A stretch of 64,000 bases of DNA from the NCBI RefSeq assembly GCF_002354895.1, contig NZ_CP023439.1:2356001-2420000 (forward strand), read 5' to 3'. The position numbers were made by a program, and so were the translations under genes. Of the stretch, positions 19,949-27,696 are shown piece after piece; the first letter of the stretch is position 1, and every line of letters begins with the position of its first letter. This DNA is from Thauera sp. K11 (GTDB taxonomy: Bacteria > Pseudomonadota > Gammaproteobacteria > Burkholderiales > Rhodocyclaceae). A model generated the notes under the pieces. It did no database searches, had not been told where the DNA came from, and saw nothing but the letters and a program-made list of their open reading frames with translations.

Positions 19949-19958
19949 CTCGTCTGCC

Positions 19959-20240
19959 TCAGTGATAGTCCACGATCTCGACGTCTTCGGCATCGCTGCC
20001 CGTCCAGCGAAAGCAGATGCGGAACTGGTCGTTCACCCGCAGGCTCCACTGACCCGCGCGATCGCCCTTCAACTGCTCGAGCCGGTTCGCCGGCGGCGCG
20101 CGCAGGTCTTCGATGCGTCGCGCGAGGTCGAGCTGCTTCAACTTACGCAGCGCCGGGCGCTCGATGTTGGCGAAGCGCGGCACCCGACGCAAGTGAAACA
20201 GCGCTTCGGTGTCGGCACACTTGAACGTCCTGATCGCCAC
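19959..20240 (-). CDS. higB: HigB/RelE-family toxin
   Basis: Ribosome-dependent mRNA interferase of the HigB family. Features are the N-terminal IRTFKCADTEALF, the RRIEDLRAPPANRLEQLKGD segment and the C-terminal RVNDQFRICFRW, in which the Arg and Phe residues are typical of the active face. The GTG at 20240 gives 93 residues, the usual length; an ATG at 20276 would add 12 residues. It is co-transcribed with higA downstream. Confidence 0.9.
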   Translation of the reverse strand: MAIRTFKCADTEALFHLRRVPRFANIERPALRKLKQLDLARRIEDLRAPPANRLEQLKGDRAGQWSLRVNDQFRICFRWTGSDAEDVEIVDYH

Positions 20241-20340
20241 TGGCAGAATAGTATTGCGTTGCGTGATTAACGTCAAGCGTGATTATCGATGACCCGACCC
20301 GTCGCGCACAAGTGGGCCTTCGCGCCGCGATTTCGCCGCC

Positions 20341-21519
20341 ATGCCTTCGGCTGGCCCGTGGCGCTCGCAGCCCGCCGTGCAGCGCGTGCGGGAAGCTGTG
20401 GCCGAGATCCAGAAGGTCGCGAAGAAGGCCCCGGCGCTGGGCGCGGTCGGTGCGGTCCAGTTCCTCGAGAAGGTGTCGCCAGCGCTCGAGCAGGTCGACA
20501 GTTCCTCCGGCGCCATCGGCACCGCGGTCAATCACGCGATCGAGACCTGCGCGACGATCATCGCCGCCGCAGCGGCCGATGACCGAACGCGCGATCAGTG
20601 GCTCGAGCGGCTCTGGGAGGCGCATCAGAACGACGAGATTCCCTACATCGAGCGTCTGGCCAGCCACTGGGGCGAACTGTGCGCGTCCCGAGAACGTGCG
20701 TCTGCGTGGGCGGATCGCCTGATCGGCACGGTCGAGGCAGCATGGAGTTTGAACCGTAAGCCCGGCGGTTACTTCCACGGCACGATCGCCAGCCTCAGCG
20801 CACTCCTCCACGCCGGGCGCTACGAGGAACTGCTCGCCCTCCTCGACAAGGCGCCCACCTCGCTGTGGCATTACCGCGAGTGGGGCGTCAGGGCACTGGC
20901 GGCCATGGGCCGAAAGGCGGAGGCGATCCGCTACGCCGAAGCCAGCCGCGGGCTGAACGACAACCCGATCGCGATCGCACGCGCCTGCGAGGAGATCCTG
21001 CTTTCGTCGGGACTCGCCGAAGAGGCGTACACGAGATACGCGATCGCGGCCAACCAGGGAACGACGTTCCTCGCAACCTTCCGCGCGATCGCGAAGAAGT
21101 ACCCGACCCAGGCGCCCGCGAAGGTCCTCGACGATCTGGTCGCCAGCACGCCGGGTCAGGAAGGCAAGTGGTTCGCCGCGGCTAAGGATGCCGGGCTGTA
21201 CGACGAGGCGATCGCCCTCGCCCAGCGAACGCCGTGCGACCCGCGCACGCTGACTCGGGCCGCTCGCGACTTCGCCGCCACGAAACCCCGGTTCGCCGTC
21301 GAGGCGGGTCTGGCCGCCCTACGCTGGATCGCCGCCGGCTACGGCTACGAGATCACGGGCATGGACGTGCTCGCTGCCTGCTCGAGCACCCTTGATGCCG
21401 CCAGGAACGGCGGATGCGTCGATGAAACCGAGGGGCGAATCCGCGCGCTGGTCGCCGGTCCCCGATCGACCGCCAAGGACCTCATCGCCGCGTCGCTGGG
21501 GACACGAACGATCTCGTGA
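20341..21519 (+). CDS. alpha-helical repeat protein of unknown function
   Basis: I do not recognise this 392-aa protein. It is almost entirely helical in composition, with repeated Ala/Leu-rich segments of about 35 residues (for example around LSALLHAGRYEELLALLDKA and ALAAMGRKAEAIRYAEASRG) that suggest a TPR- or HEAT-like solenoid. There are no catalytic motifs, signal peptide or membrane spans. The first ATG is weakly supported, and the N-terminus may be truncated by the higBA junction, since the frame is open upstream. It is divergent from higBA and convergent with the PIN gene, so it may be the C-terminal remainder of a larger protein. Confidence 0.6.
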   Translation: MPSAGPWRSQPAVQRVREAVAEIQKVAKKAPALGAVGAVQFLEKVSPALEQVDSSSGAIGTAVNHAIETCATIIAAAAADDRTRDQWLERLWEAHQNDEIPYIERLASHWGELCASRERASAWADRLIGTVEAAWSLNRKPGGYFHGTIASLSALLHAGRYEELLALLDKAPTSLWHYREWGVRALAAMGRKAEAIRYAEASRGLNDNPIAIARACEEILLSSGLAEEAYTRYAIAANQGTTFLATFRAIAKKYPTQAPAKVLDDLVASTPGQEGKWFAAAKDAGLYDEAIALAQRTPCDPRTLTRAARDFAATKPRFAVEAGLAALRWIAAGYGYEITGMDVLAACSSTLDAARNGGCVDETEGRIRALVAGPRSTAKDLIAASLGTRTIS

Positions 21520-21764
21520 TCTTGAATCCCATACCTGCGATGGCCGCGGCACCACGCGTGACCGCCGCAGCCATCCGCCTCGCCAATAACGCGCTGCCCG
21601 CACGACAACATCGCTGCTGTTAGCGTGCCAACGCAACGTTCATTGCCCGGCCTCGGGGCGGTGCTGCATCCGGTATTCGACGAGATGGCGATATTTGCTG
21701 TTCAGTGAAGATTGGGCGGCCACGCAGCTCCGATACCGATCGAGTCTCGGTGCCCGGCAAGCAG
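21520..21764. other. intergenic region, no gene seen
   Basis: A 245-base convergent gap between the solenoid-protein gene and the PIN-domain gene. No coding sequence or clear terminator hairpin was found. Confidence 0.4.
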
Positions 21765-22274
21765 CTACAGGAGCTCGGAAAAGCTGCCGAACGACATCGC
21801 GTAGCGGTTCGCAGCGAGCACTGCCTTGAAGCTATCGGCCTCGGCAACCGAGATGCGCCCTTGTCGAATTGCAGCCAGGAGAATGCCCTCCGTACGCACG
21901 ATGCGCTGCTCGCCGATCAGTTCCACGGCGCGCCGGCGAAACCGCTTCTTCTCGTCCGAAGCAATGTGACTCCCCATGGTCGCAGCGAGAGCGAGGCACG
22001 CTGCTTCGCCCTTGCCCATCACGTCGCGCAACTCGGCGAACAGTTGGAGCGACTCCATCGTGTCGACTACCGGCTGTTCGAGATAGCCCCCTGCCAGCGC
22101 TCCAGAGAGGGCTTCCCTCTGGTCCCGCTCGGTGATCTCGTTCACCACTTCCGCTGGCACGAGGAACCGATAGCCGTCGAGTTGGCCGAGAAGCGGCAAC
22201 TGACCGATCCGAATCAGATTGATGAGAACGTTCGCGTCGGTGACGACGACGATTGTCTCGGCCTTCGTAGCCAT
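21765..22274 (-). CDS. PIN-domain protein, probable toxin partner of XRE-ImmA protein
   Basis: A 169-aa PIN-fold protein of the DUF3368 type. The N-terminal VVVTDANVLINLIRI, the central GKGEAACLALA and the later HIASDEKK contain the acidic residues that bind Mg2+ or Mn2+ in PIN RNases. Such proteins with an upstream XRE/ImmA-IrrE partner form type II toxin-antitoxin pairs (the COG2856-PIN class, from general knowledge). It begins 24 bases after the stop of that partner, so the two are probably one transcript. Confidence 0.8.
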   Translation of the reverse strand: MATKAETIVVVTDANVLINLIRIGQLPLLGQLDGYRFLVPAEVVNEITERDQREALSGALAGGYLEQPVVDTMESLQLFAELRDVMGKGEAACLALAATMGSHIASDEKKRFRRRAVELIGEQRIVRTEGILLAAIRQGRISVAEADSFKAVLAANRYAMSFGSFSELL

Positions 22275-22298
22275 GGGATGCGCTCGTGCCGCGACGGA

Positions 22299-23528
22299 TC
22301 AATCCAGCTTCGCCGAGGCGAGCGCATCCGCAAGGTCGTTCCGACCGAGGTGGACCATGGCCGCGAGCTCCGTGAGCTTGCTGCGCGTGATCTCTTCACG
22401 CCGATAAGCCTCCAGGGCGAGGGCAAGGAAGCGCCGCCGGAAATCCTCGCGCGACGTGTCTTCCTGCGGCGCTTCCGGCGCCGCAAGGAAGTTCGCGAGC
22501 GCCTGACCTGCCCCACTGTCTTCGTCGCCCTTCAGGCGCTGGAACTCGCGCTCGTCGATCAGGCGCAGGTTCTTCATCCGATACAGCGCCGAGATTCGGC
22601 TCGCCCCGAAGTGGTGAGCGAGCAATGCGACGTCGTAGAGCTGAATGTCCTGAGATCCCGGCGCGGCGCGCTGCTCGACCTGCACCGCCTCGGCCTCGTC
22701 GAACACGGCGATCTGCGCGCGGCTTGCGCCGCCCTTGCCGAACGCGACCACGAACTGCTCCACACCCTCCGCCGGCATCAGGAACTCCGCGGCGAAGGCA
22801 TTTGCCCGGACCTCCAGTAGATCCGATCGGTTCTCTGCCCGGCTGATAGCGCCGGCCCGGCCTCGATCCAGCAGGACGTGGCCGTACTCGTGAGCCAGAG
22901 AGAAGCGTCGTCGAACGGCTGCGTGCTTCGCGTTGATGACCACGAAGACGCCGATCGTTCCGTCGACGAGCGTCAGCCCCGAGATGTTCTCGGGGAGTGC
23001 GACGGCGCCGGTGCGCACGCCCTGGGCCTCCAGCAGATCGCTCAGGTCACCGATCGGCGCCACGCCGAGCCCCAGCCGCTGCCGCTCCTCGGTGGCCACC
23101 TTTTGTCCCTGCTGGATGGCGTCCCAGCGCGATTTCGGGGCGGGGAGTTCGTACGACGCGGTGAGCAGCTGAACCCGATCGATGCCGAGCAGGCGCTCGA
23201 GGTTGGTCAACTCGTGGCCGAGCGCCAAGCTGTCCTGCAACGCCTTCAGCAGGTCAGCCTGCTCTGCGAGTTGGGCGTCGGAGCGAAACAGCGCTGCGAG
23301 GGCGTCGCGCTCGACGAAGGACTCGGCGAAGAACGACTTGATGTCGCGCCCTACGGCGTGAGCGATTCGGTCCAGCTCCAGGCTGGAAACGGACCGGGTT
23401 CCAGCCTCGATCTGGCCGACCGCAACCCGGTTCAGGTCAGCGAACTCGCCCAACTGCTCCTGCGTAAGGCCGCAGGTTTCCCTGGCGGACCGGATTCGCC
23501 GCCCCAGCTCCTCTCGGGTCAGTCCCAT
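22299..23528 (-). CDS. XRE regulator fused to ImmA/IrrE-family metallopeptidase
   Basis: A 409-aa protein with an N-terminal helix-turn-helix (residues about 4-60: GLTQEQLGEFADLNRVAVGQ then IEAGTRSVSSLEL) and a zinc-peptidase domain with HExxH in FSLAHEYGHVLLDR and a downstream Glu in NAFAAEFLMP. The family pattern is repressor plus protease in one chain. The start is the ATG at 23528 (MGLTREELG); another ATG at 23540 is possible. It is co-directional with the PIN gene and divergent from the CBASS operon, with which it shares an 82-base promoter region holding an inverted repeat. Confidence 0.88.
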   Translation of the reverse strand: MGLTREELGRRIRSARETCGLTQEQLGEFADLNRVAVGQIEAGTRSVSSLELDRIAHAVGRDIKSFFAESFVERDALAALFRSDAQLAEQADLLKALQDSLALGHELTNLERLLGIDRVQLLTASYELPAPKSRWDAIQQGQKVATEERQRLGLGVAPIGDLSDLLEAQGVRTGAVALPENISGLTLVDGTIGVFVVINAKHAAVRRRFSLAHEYGHVLLDRGRAGAISRAENRSDLLEVRANAFAAEFLMPAEGVEQFVVAFGKGGASRAQIAVFDEAEAVQVEQRAAPGSQDIQLYDVALLAHHFGASRISALYRMKNLRLIDEREFQRLKGDEDSGAGQALANFLAAPEAPQEDTSREDFRRRFLALALEAYRREEITRSKLTELAAMVHLGRNDLADALASAKLD

Positions 23529-23545
23529 GCGCACCCCCATGTGGC

Positions 23546-23585
23546 TTGAACTATGATGTCTTTTCTTGCTATACTTGTCAAGAAA
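23546..23585. promoter_or_regulatory. divergent promoter and inverted-repeat operator
   Basis: The gap between the XRE-ImmA gene and the CBASS operon holds a perfect inverted repeat, TTTCTTG (23562-23568) and CAAGAAA (23579-23585), with a 10-base centre. On the plus strand TTGAAC (23546) and TATACT (23570) are 18 bases apart, a good sigma-70 promoter for the CBASS side, and the operator covers its -10. On the minus strand TTGACA (23582-23577) is a perfect -35 for the XRE-ImmA side, with a weak -10 near CATCAT. A repressor bound here would block both directions. Confidence 0.7.
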
Positions 23586-23610
23586 CGGATGATCAGAAAG
23601 GAAATTTGAC

Positions 23611-23973
23611 ATGAACGCTGCCACCCACCAGTGGACCGCCGCCCTCGCCGTAGGGGCCGTCCTGCATTCCGGCGAGGTCGAGCGCGGCGAGGCCACCGCG
23701 TGGCCCCTGGCCGGTGGCGGACTCGCCGCCCTGCTGACGAAACTGCCCGATGTGCTCGAACCGGCGGTCCATCCGCATCACCGCCAGTTCTTTCACAGCG
23801 TCGCCTGCGCGGCCCTGGTGACGGCCGGCTGGAAGGCTCTTCACGAGTGGCAGCCGCAGTCCGAGGAAGGCCGCTTCTGGCGCAAGGTCGCGATGATCGG
23901 AGCCGGCGCCTACCTCTGCCACCTCGCCCTCGATGCGCTCACCGCGCGTTCGCTTCCGCTGGTCGGGCGGTAG
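23611..23973 (+). CDS. YdjM/DUF457-like membrane metal-hydrolase protein, head of CBASS operon
   Basis: A 120-aa protein resembling the YdjM (DUF457) family of small membrane-associated putative metal-dependent hydrolases. The His in AATHQW, the LPD motif, HHRQFFHS and the late YLCHLALDALTARSLPL are the family marks, with hydrophobic helices at about 35-45, 63-75 and 93-105. It has a good ribosome binding site (AAAGGAA, 8 bases before ATG) and lies 17 bases before the CD-NTase gene, so it is the first gene of the operon. Its job in CBASS is unknown to me; it may be an accessory effector or simply co-located. Confidence 0.7.
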   Translation: MNAATHQWTAALAVGAVLHSGEVERGEATAWPLAGGGLAALLTKLPDVLEPAVHPHHRQFFHSVACAALVTAGWKALHEWQPQSEEGRFWRKVAMIGAGAYLCHLALDALTARSLPLVGR

Positions 23974-23990
23974 CGCCTTGGAGCACGGAA

Positions 23991-25193
23991 ATGCACGCTG
24001 ACCCCAGGTTGATCGAATTCGCCACGCACAAGCGGCGCATGCTGGTCGGGATTCTCGACGCGCTGTTCGCGCAGATCGACCTGACCGACAGCCAGTACGA
24101 GACGGCGAAGGCTCGCTACGAAGCCGTCAGCGCCTGGCTCGCCGAAGGCGAATCACCGTTTCTACAGGACGCCGCGATCTACGCGCAGGGATCGATCGCG
24201 GTGGGCACCGCCAACAAGCCGATCGGCCGCGCCGAGTTCGACGTTGACCTCGTTTGCCACCTGCCCTCCGTCGGCGCCACCTCCAATCCCGCCGCGGTCA
24301 AGGCATTGATCGGCGATCGACTCAGGGCTCACGCCACCTACGCATCGATGCTCGAAGAGAAGCAGCGCTGCTGGCGGCTGTGCTATGCGAACGAGTTCCA
24401 CTTGGACATCACGCCCTCGATTCCCAATCCGGCATGCGGCAACGGCGGCGAGCTGGTGCCCGACAGGGCGCTGGCGGCGTGGAAGCCCACCAACCCAAAG
24501 GGATATGCGGCCCGTTTCGAGCAGTACGCAGCCCTGCGGCGTAGGTTGACCCTGCGCGAGGCCGCGATCGCTGCCAAGCGTGCAGACGTTGAAGATTTTC
24601 CCGAGCAGGAGATGCGCAAGCCTCCGTTGAAGCGGATCGTGCAACTTCTGAAGCGGCATAGAGATGTGTCGTTTGCCGCCCCTGGACGCAGCGAGCTCGC
24701 GCCGATCAGCGTCATCCTGACGACGCTCGCGGCGCGATCCTATGCAGACTGCATCACCCGCTTCGTCTACGCGGACACCTACGAGCTGATCCTCGATGTC
24801 GTGCGCCGCCTGCCGGAGTTCATCCAGGTCGGCGAGCGGAACGGAAGGCCGTTCTACTTCATCGAGAACGAGACCACGACCGGGGAGAACTTCGCAGACA
24901 AGTGGAATCTCGATCCGCGCCTCCCCCGAGCCTTCTACGGCTGGCACAGGGATGCGGTCGCCATGCTCGAAGGGCTGATCGCCCTCGAAGGCAAGGACCG
25001 ACTCGGCGAGGCGCTTCAGAAGTCCTTCGGCGCGAGCCAGGAGGCCGTTCGCGCTGCAATGGCGCCGCTTGCGACGACCGTCGGCAATGCCCGTGCGGCG
25101 GGCTCCCTGCTCGTCGCGCCCAGCTTGGGACTCGTCACCTCGCCCGCCGTCGGGCGTGTGACCGTTCCGCCGCACACCTTCTTCGGCCGGTAG
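23991..25193 (+). CDS. CBASS CD-NTase (cGAS/DncV-like nucleotidyltransferase)
   Basis: Synthesises a cyclic di- or trinucleotide alarm signal after phage infection. The nucleotidyltransferase core is visible: YAQGSIAVGT (GS motif), AEFDVDLVCH (paired Asp ligands) and the third acidic site in HLDITPSIPN. The C-terminal half is helical with the segment PPLKRIVQLLKRHRD, typical of the SMODS/CD-NTase family. The length of 400 aa and the ATG at 23991 with GGAG 8-11 bases upstream fit. It is followed by an E2-like gene and a patatin gene, making a short type II CBASS. I cannot assign the product nucleotide. Confidence 0.9.
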   Translation: MHADPRLIEFATHKRRMLVGILDALFAQIDLTDSQYETAKARYEAVSAWLAEGESPFLQDAAIYAQGSIAVGTANKPIGRAEFDVDLVCHLPSVGATSNPAAVKALIGDRLRAHATYASMLEEKQRCWRLCYANEFHLDITPSIPNPACGNGGELVPDRALAAWKPTNPKGYAARFEQYAALRRRLTLREAAIAAKRADVEDFPEQEMRKPPLKRIVQLLKRHRDVSFAAPGRSELAPISVILTTLAARSYADCITRFVYADTYELILDVVRRLPEFIQVGERNGRPFYFIENETTTGENFADKWNLDPRLPRAFYGWHRDAVAMLEGLIALEGKDRLGEALQKSFGASQEAVRAAMAPLATTVGNARAAGSLLVAPSLGLVTSPAVGRVTVPPHTFFGR

Positions 25194-25194
25194 C

Positions 25195-25629
25195 TTGCGG
25201 AAGGTCCGCGATCCTTGGCTCAGCCCGGAACAGCAGTGGTTGCGTCTTCGGGCCAGCTTGGTGAGCCGTGGCCACGGCGTCGTGAAGCGGGGTGAGTTGA
25301 TCTGGAATCTCGAAGTCAGACCTTCGCCCTTGGGCCGCCTGTACAAGGTCCGTATTCGCTACCGCCGTGCCGATACGCCGGAAGTTGTGGTCGTCTCACC
25401 CGACCTCAACGAGTTGGCGGACGGCCGCCCTCTGCCGCACGTGTACTCGACGAAACCAGTGCGGCTGTGTCTCTTCGATCCGCAGACCGCGGAATGGTCA
25501 CCCGGCGCCGCGATTGCCGACACGATCGTGCCGTGGACCTACGAGTGGTTGTTCTACTTCGAAGAGTGGCTCGTCAGCGACGAGTGGAAGGGCGGCGGGC
25601 GTCATCCGGAGGTACGCGATGCGTCCTAG
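25195..25629 (+). CDS. CBASS E2-like (Ubc-fold) protein
   Basis: A 144-aa protein resembling the stand-alone E2-like conjugation protein of short type II CBASS. Marks are VVSPDLNELADGRPLPHVY, the Cys in VRLCLFDP (expected catalytic cysteine, replacing the usual HxYxxGxLCL layout), and ADTIVPWTYEWLFYFEEWL with GEW-like DEWKGGGRHPE near the end. In this class E2 is thought to prime the CD-NTase by covalent modification. It starts with TTG one base after the cyclase stop, so translation is probably coupled; it overlaps the patatin gene by 11 bases. Confidence 0.85.
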   Translation: MRKVRDPWLSPEQQWLRLRASLVSRGHGVVKRGELIWNLEVRPSPLGRLYKVRIRYRRADTPEVVVVSPDLNELADGRPLPHVYSTKPVRLCLFDPQTAEWSPGAAIADTIVPWTYEWLFYFEEWLVSDEWKGGGRHPEVRDAS

Positions 25630-26635
25630 ACGACGAATCCTTGCTCTCGATGGCGGAGGGATCAAAGGCGTCCTCGAGGCGGCGTTCCTCGATGCTGTCG
25701 AGACCGCAACCGGAAAGCGGATCGCGGACCACTTCGACCTGATCGCCGGTACGTCAACCGGGGGCATCATCGCGCTGGGGCTTGGTCTCGGTCTATCCGC
25801 GCGCGACATCGTCGAGTTCTACGTTCGGGAAGGGCCGCGCATCTTCGATCAGGCCGAACCGATCGGCGCGAACGGCATTGCGCAGCGGTGTGCGGCCATG
25901 CTGCGCAAGTGGAGGCGCCGAGGCCAACAGCTCGCGTGGCCGAAGTACGAGCCAGACTACCTTCGTGTTGCGCTGACGGCGGCGTTCGGATCGAAGACGC
26001 TCGGCGAGAGCAGGCTCCGCCTCGTGATTCCCGCCTACCACGGCGACAAAGACGATCTCTACGTCTTCAAGACGCGTCACCATCCTCGATTGCAGGTGGA
26101 CTGGCGGGAACGAGCCGTCGATGTTGCTCTGGCGACGGCGGCTGCACCAACCTACTTCCGGGCGCATGTCATGCCGAGCGGTGCGCCGCTGATCGATGGT
26201 GGCATTTGGGCCAACAACCCAGCGGGCGTCGCCGCGGTTGAAGCGCGCAGCATCCTGGGCTGGAAGGACGACGACCTCTTCATACTCAGTCTGGGATGCA
26301 CCGAAGAATTCTTCGATGTCCCGATCTCGGCCGGATACAAGGGCTTGCTGCTGAAGTCGAGTGAGCTGTTCATGCGCGGACAGTCCCGGGCGGCGGCGGG
26401 AACGGCGAAGCTTCTCAGCGGCCATACCGAGGCGGCCCCGCGGTACTTCCGGCAACAGGTCGCTGTTCCGGCAGGCAAGTTCTCTCTGGACCGCGTCGAG
26501 ATGATCGACCGCCTGCGAGGCCTTGGAGCGAGCTGCGCACGGGACGCTCTGCCAACTCTGCAGGCGAACTTCCTGGACACGCCCGCCGAACCGTTCGTAC
26601 CGGCCGATGTGAACGACTCCGCCCCGCGTCGTTGA
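25619..26635 (+). CDS. capV: CBASS patatin-like phospholipase effector
   Basis: Cyclic-nucleotide-activated phospholipase that degrades the membrane of infected cells (CapV class). The 338-aa protein starts MRPRRRILALDGGGIKG with the oxyanion motif, then the nucleophile elbow GTSTGGI and the catalytic Asp in PLIDGGIWANNP. There is no signal peptide, as expected for a cytosolic effector. The ATG at 25619 has GGAGG 6 bases upstream and overlaps the E2 gene end. It is the last gene of the operon; an ICE gene follows in opposite orientation. Confidence 0.9.
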   Translation: MRPRRRILALDGGGIKGVLEAAFLDAVETATGKRIADHFDLIAGTSTGGIIALGLGLGLSARDIVEFYVREGPRIFDQAEPIGANGIAQRCAAMLRKWRRRGQQLAWPKYEPDYLRVALTAAFGSKTLGESRLRLVIPAYHGDKDDLYVFKTRHHPRLQVDWRERAVDVALATAAAPTYFRAHVMPSGAPLIDGGIWANNPAGVAAVEARSILGWKDDDLFILSLGCTEEFFDVPISAGYKGLLLKSSELFMRGQSRAAAGTAKLLSGHTEAAPRYFRQQVAVPAGKFSLDRVEMIDRLRGLGASCARDALPTLQANFLDTPAEPFVPADVNDSAPRR

Positions 26636-26719
26636 TCGCCTCCCGTGTCGGGCAGTCCTGACGCTGGACATTCGCGGGCAGCGACGACGCGTCGGCCAAA
26701 GCAGCGACGCACGACTGAC

Positions 26720-27433
26720 CTACATGTGCTTCTTGTAGTACGCCCACTGCACGCTGGCCAGCCCGCCCAAGAGGGCCGCGCCGAGCGGCACGCACAGCTC
26801 CCACCGCACCGGCCCGGGCCAAAGCAGTAGGCAGACGCCGCCCAGCCCCAGCACGGCCACCTGCAGGTACTTGGCCCGGTGGTACAGGCCGGCCGACTCG
26901 CGTCCGCCGCAGGCCCGGCGGATCGCCCGCTGGGTGAAGCCGTCGGCGGCGCCGACGGAGTAGAGAAGCAGAAGCAGCGGCGCGAACCTGGCCACGATCG
27001 CCGCGCGCACCCCTAGCAGTTGGGTGCCGACCATCGCTGCGTCGATGCTCTCCCGGTGCGACACGTAGCTGCGCCGTATGACCGTGTCGGGGATCGACAG
27101 CGCCGCCCCGTTGGCGAACTGCGTTCCCATGTCGTGGACGCCGGTGGCTTCGAACACGATCGAGTACAGCGCGTTGGCGGGCGCGGTAATGGCGCCGGCG
27201 CCGGCACCCTGGCGGGCGGCAAGGGCAACGCCCTGCTCGAGGTCGTGCGCGAGCAGTTCGCGCAGGCGCTCGATCCCCTGCGGCCAGACCTTGAACACGA
27301 ACGTCCAGTCGAGAATCCAGGCGCACAGCAGGAGCGCGGCCAACCCCAGCACCAGCGAGAAGGTCAGCTTCAGCGGGCTCAGCAGCACGCCCGCGAGCGC
27401 CCCGTCGTGGAAAGCGGCGTTCCTAGACGACAC
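26720..27433 (-). CDS. DUF4400 ICE membrane protein, first copy
   Basis: Integrating-conjugative-element membrane protein of the DUF4400 family (often annotated near TraD). The 237-aa product is nearly a twin of the protein at 40579-41292, sharing long identical runs such as GQ/GTQLLGVRAA and GGLASVQWAYYKKHM at the end. It has hydrophobic helices near residues 13-40 and in the C-terminal half. The start is a GTG overlapping the traD-fragment stop, as in the intact copy. Because the partner traD gene is cut, this copy may no longer function. It is the right border of the CBASS cargo. Confidence 0.85.
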   Translation of the reverse strand: MSSRNAAFHDGALAGVLLSPLKLTFSLVLGLAALLLCAWILDWTFVFKVWPQGIERLRELLAHDLEQGVALAARQGAGAGAITAPANALYSIVFEATGVHDMGTQFANGAALSIPDTVIRRSYVSHRESIDAAMVGTQLLGVRAAIVARFAPLLLLLYSVGAADGFTQRAIRRACGGRESAGLYHRAKYLQVAVLGLGGVCLLLWPGPVRWELCVPLGAALLGGLASVQWAYYKKHM

Positions 27434-27639
27434 GCCGGCCCTCCGCCTCGACGCCTTCGTCCAGCCGATTCCACGGCCCATCGAGTCGCTCTCTCAGCGT
27501 CTTCCCGATCGCTGCCAGGCTCGTAGGCATCAGCGGATCGCGCGCTGCCGACGGCAGCGGCATGCGGATCTTGTGCAGCTGGCCGCCGTGAATGAGTGCG
27601 AAGGCCTCGCCCTTGGGCAGCTGCACGAGATCGGTCGGG
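27423..27639 (-). pseudogene. traD: 3' end of a second traD, truncated
   Basis: The last 72 codons of a TraD coupling protein remain (PTDLVQLPKGEAFALIHGGQ to the end GRRVV), closely matching the end of the intact TraD at 41282. Similarity breaks at 27639, where an IS256-family element begins. This shows that a second ICE of the same family was present and has lost most of its transfer genes. Confidence 0.85.
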
Positions 27640-27696
27640 ATCGTGTCCCGGCGCGTGGTGTACGAGTCGTGAGTTCTGGTTCGGTCGGACTCGTGC

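Noticed and set aside
23991..25193. CCA-adding or housekeeping nucleotidyltransferase
   Set aside because: The neighbouring E2-like and patatin genes and the GS/double-Asp layout favour a CD-NTase of CBASS.
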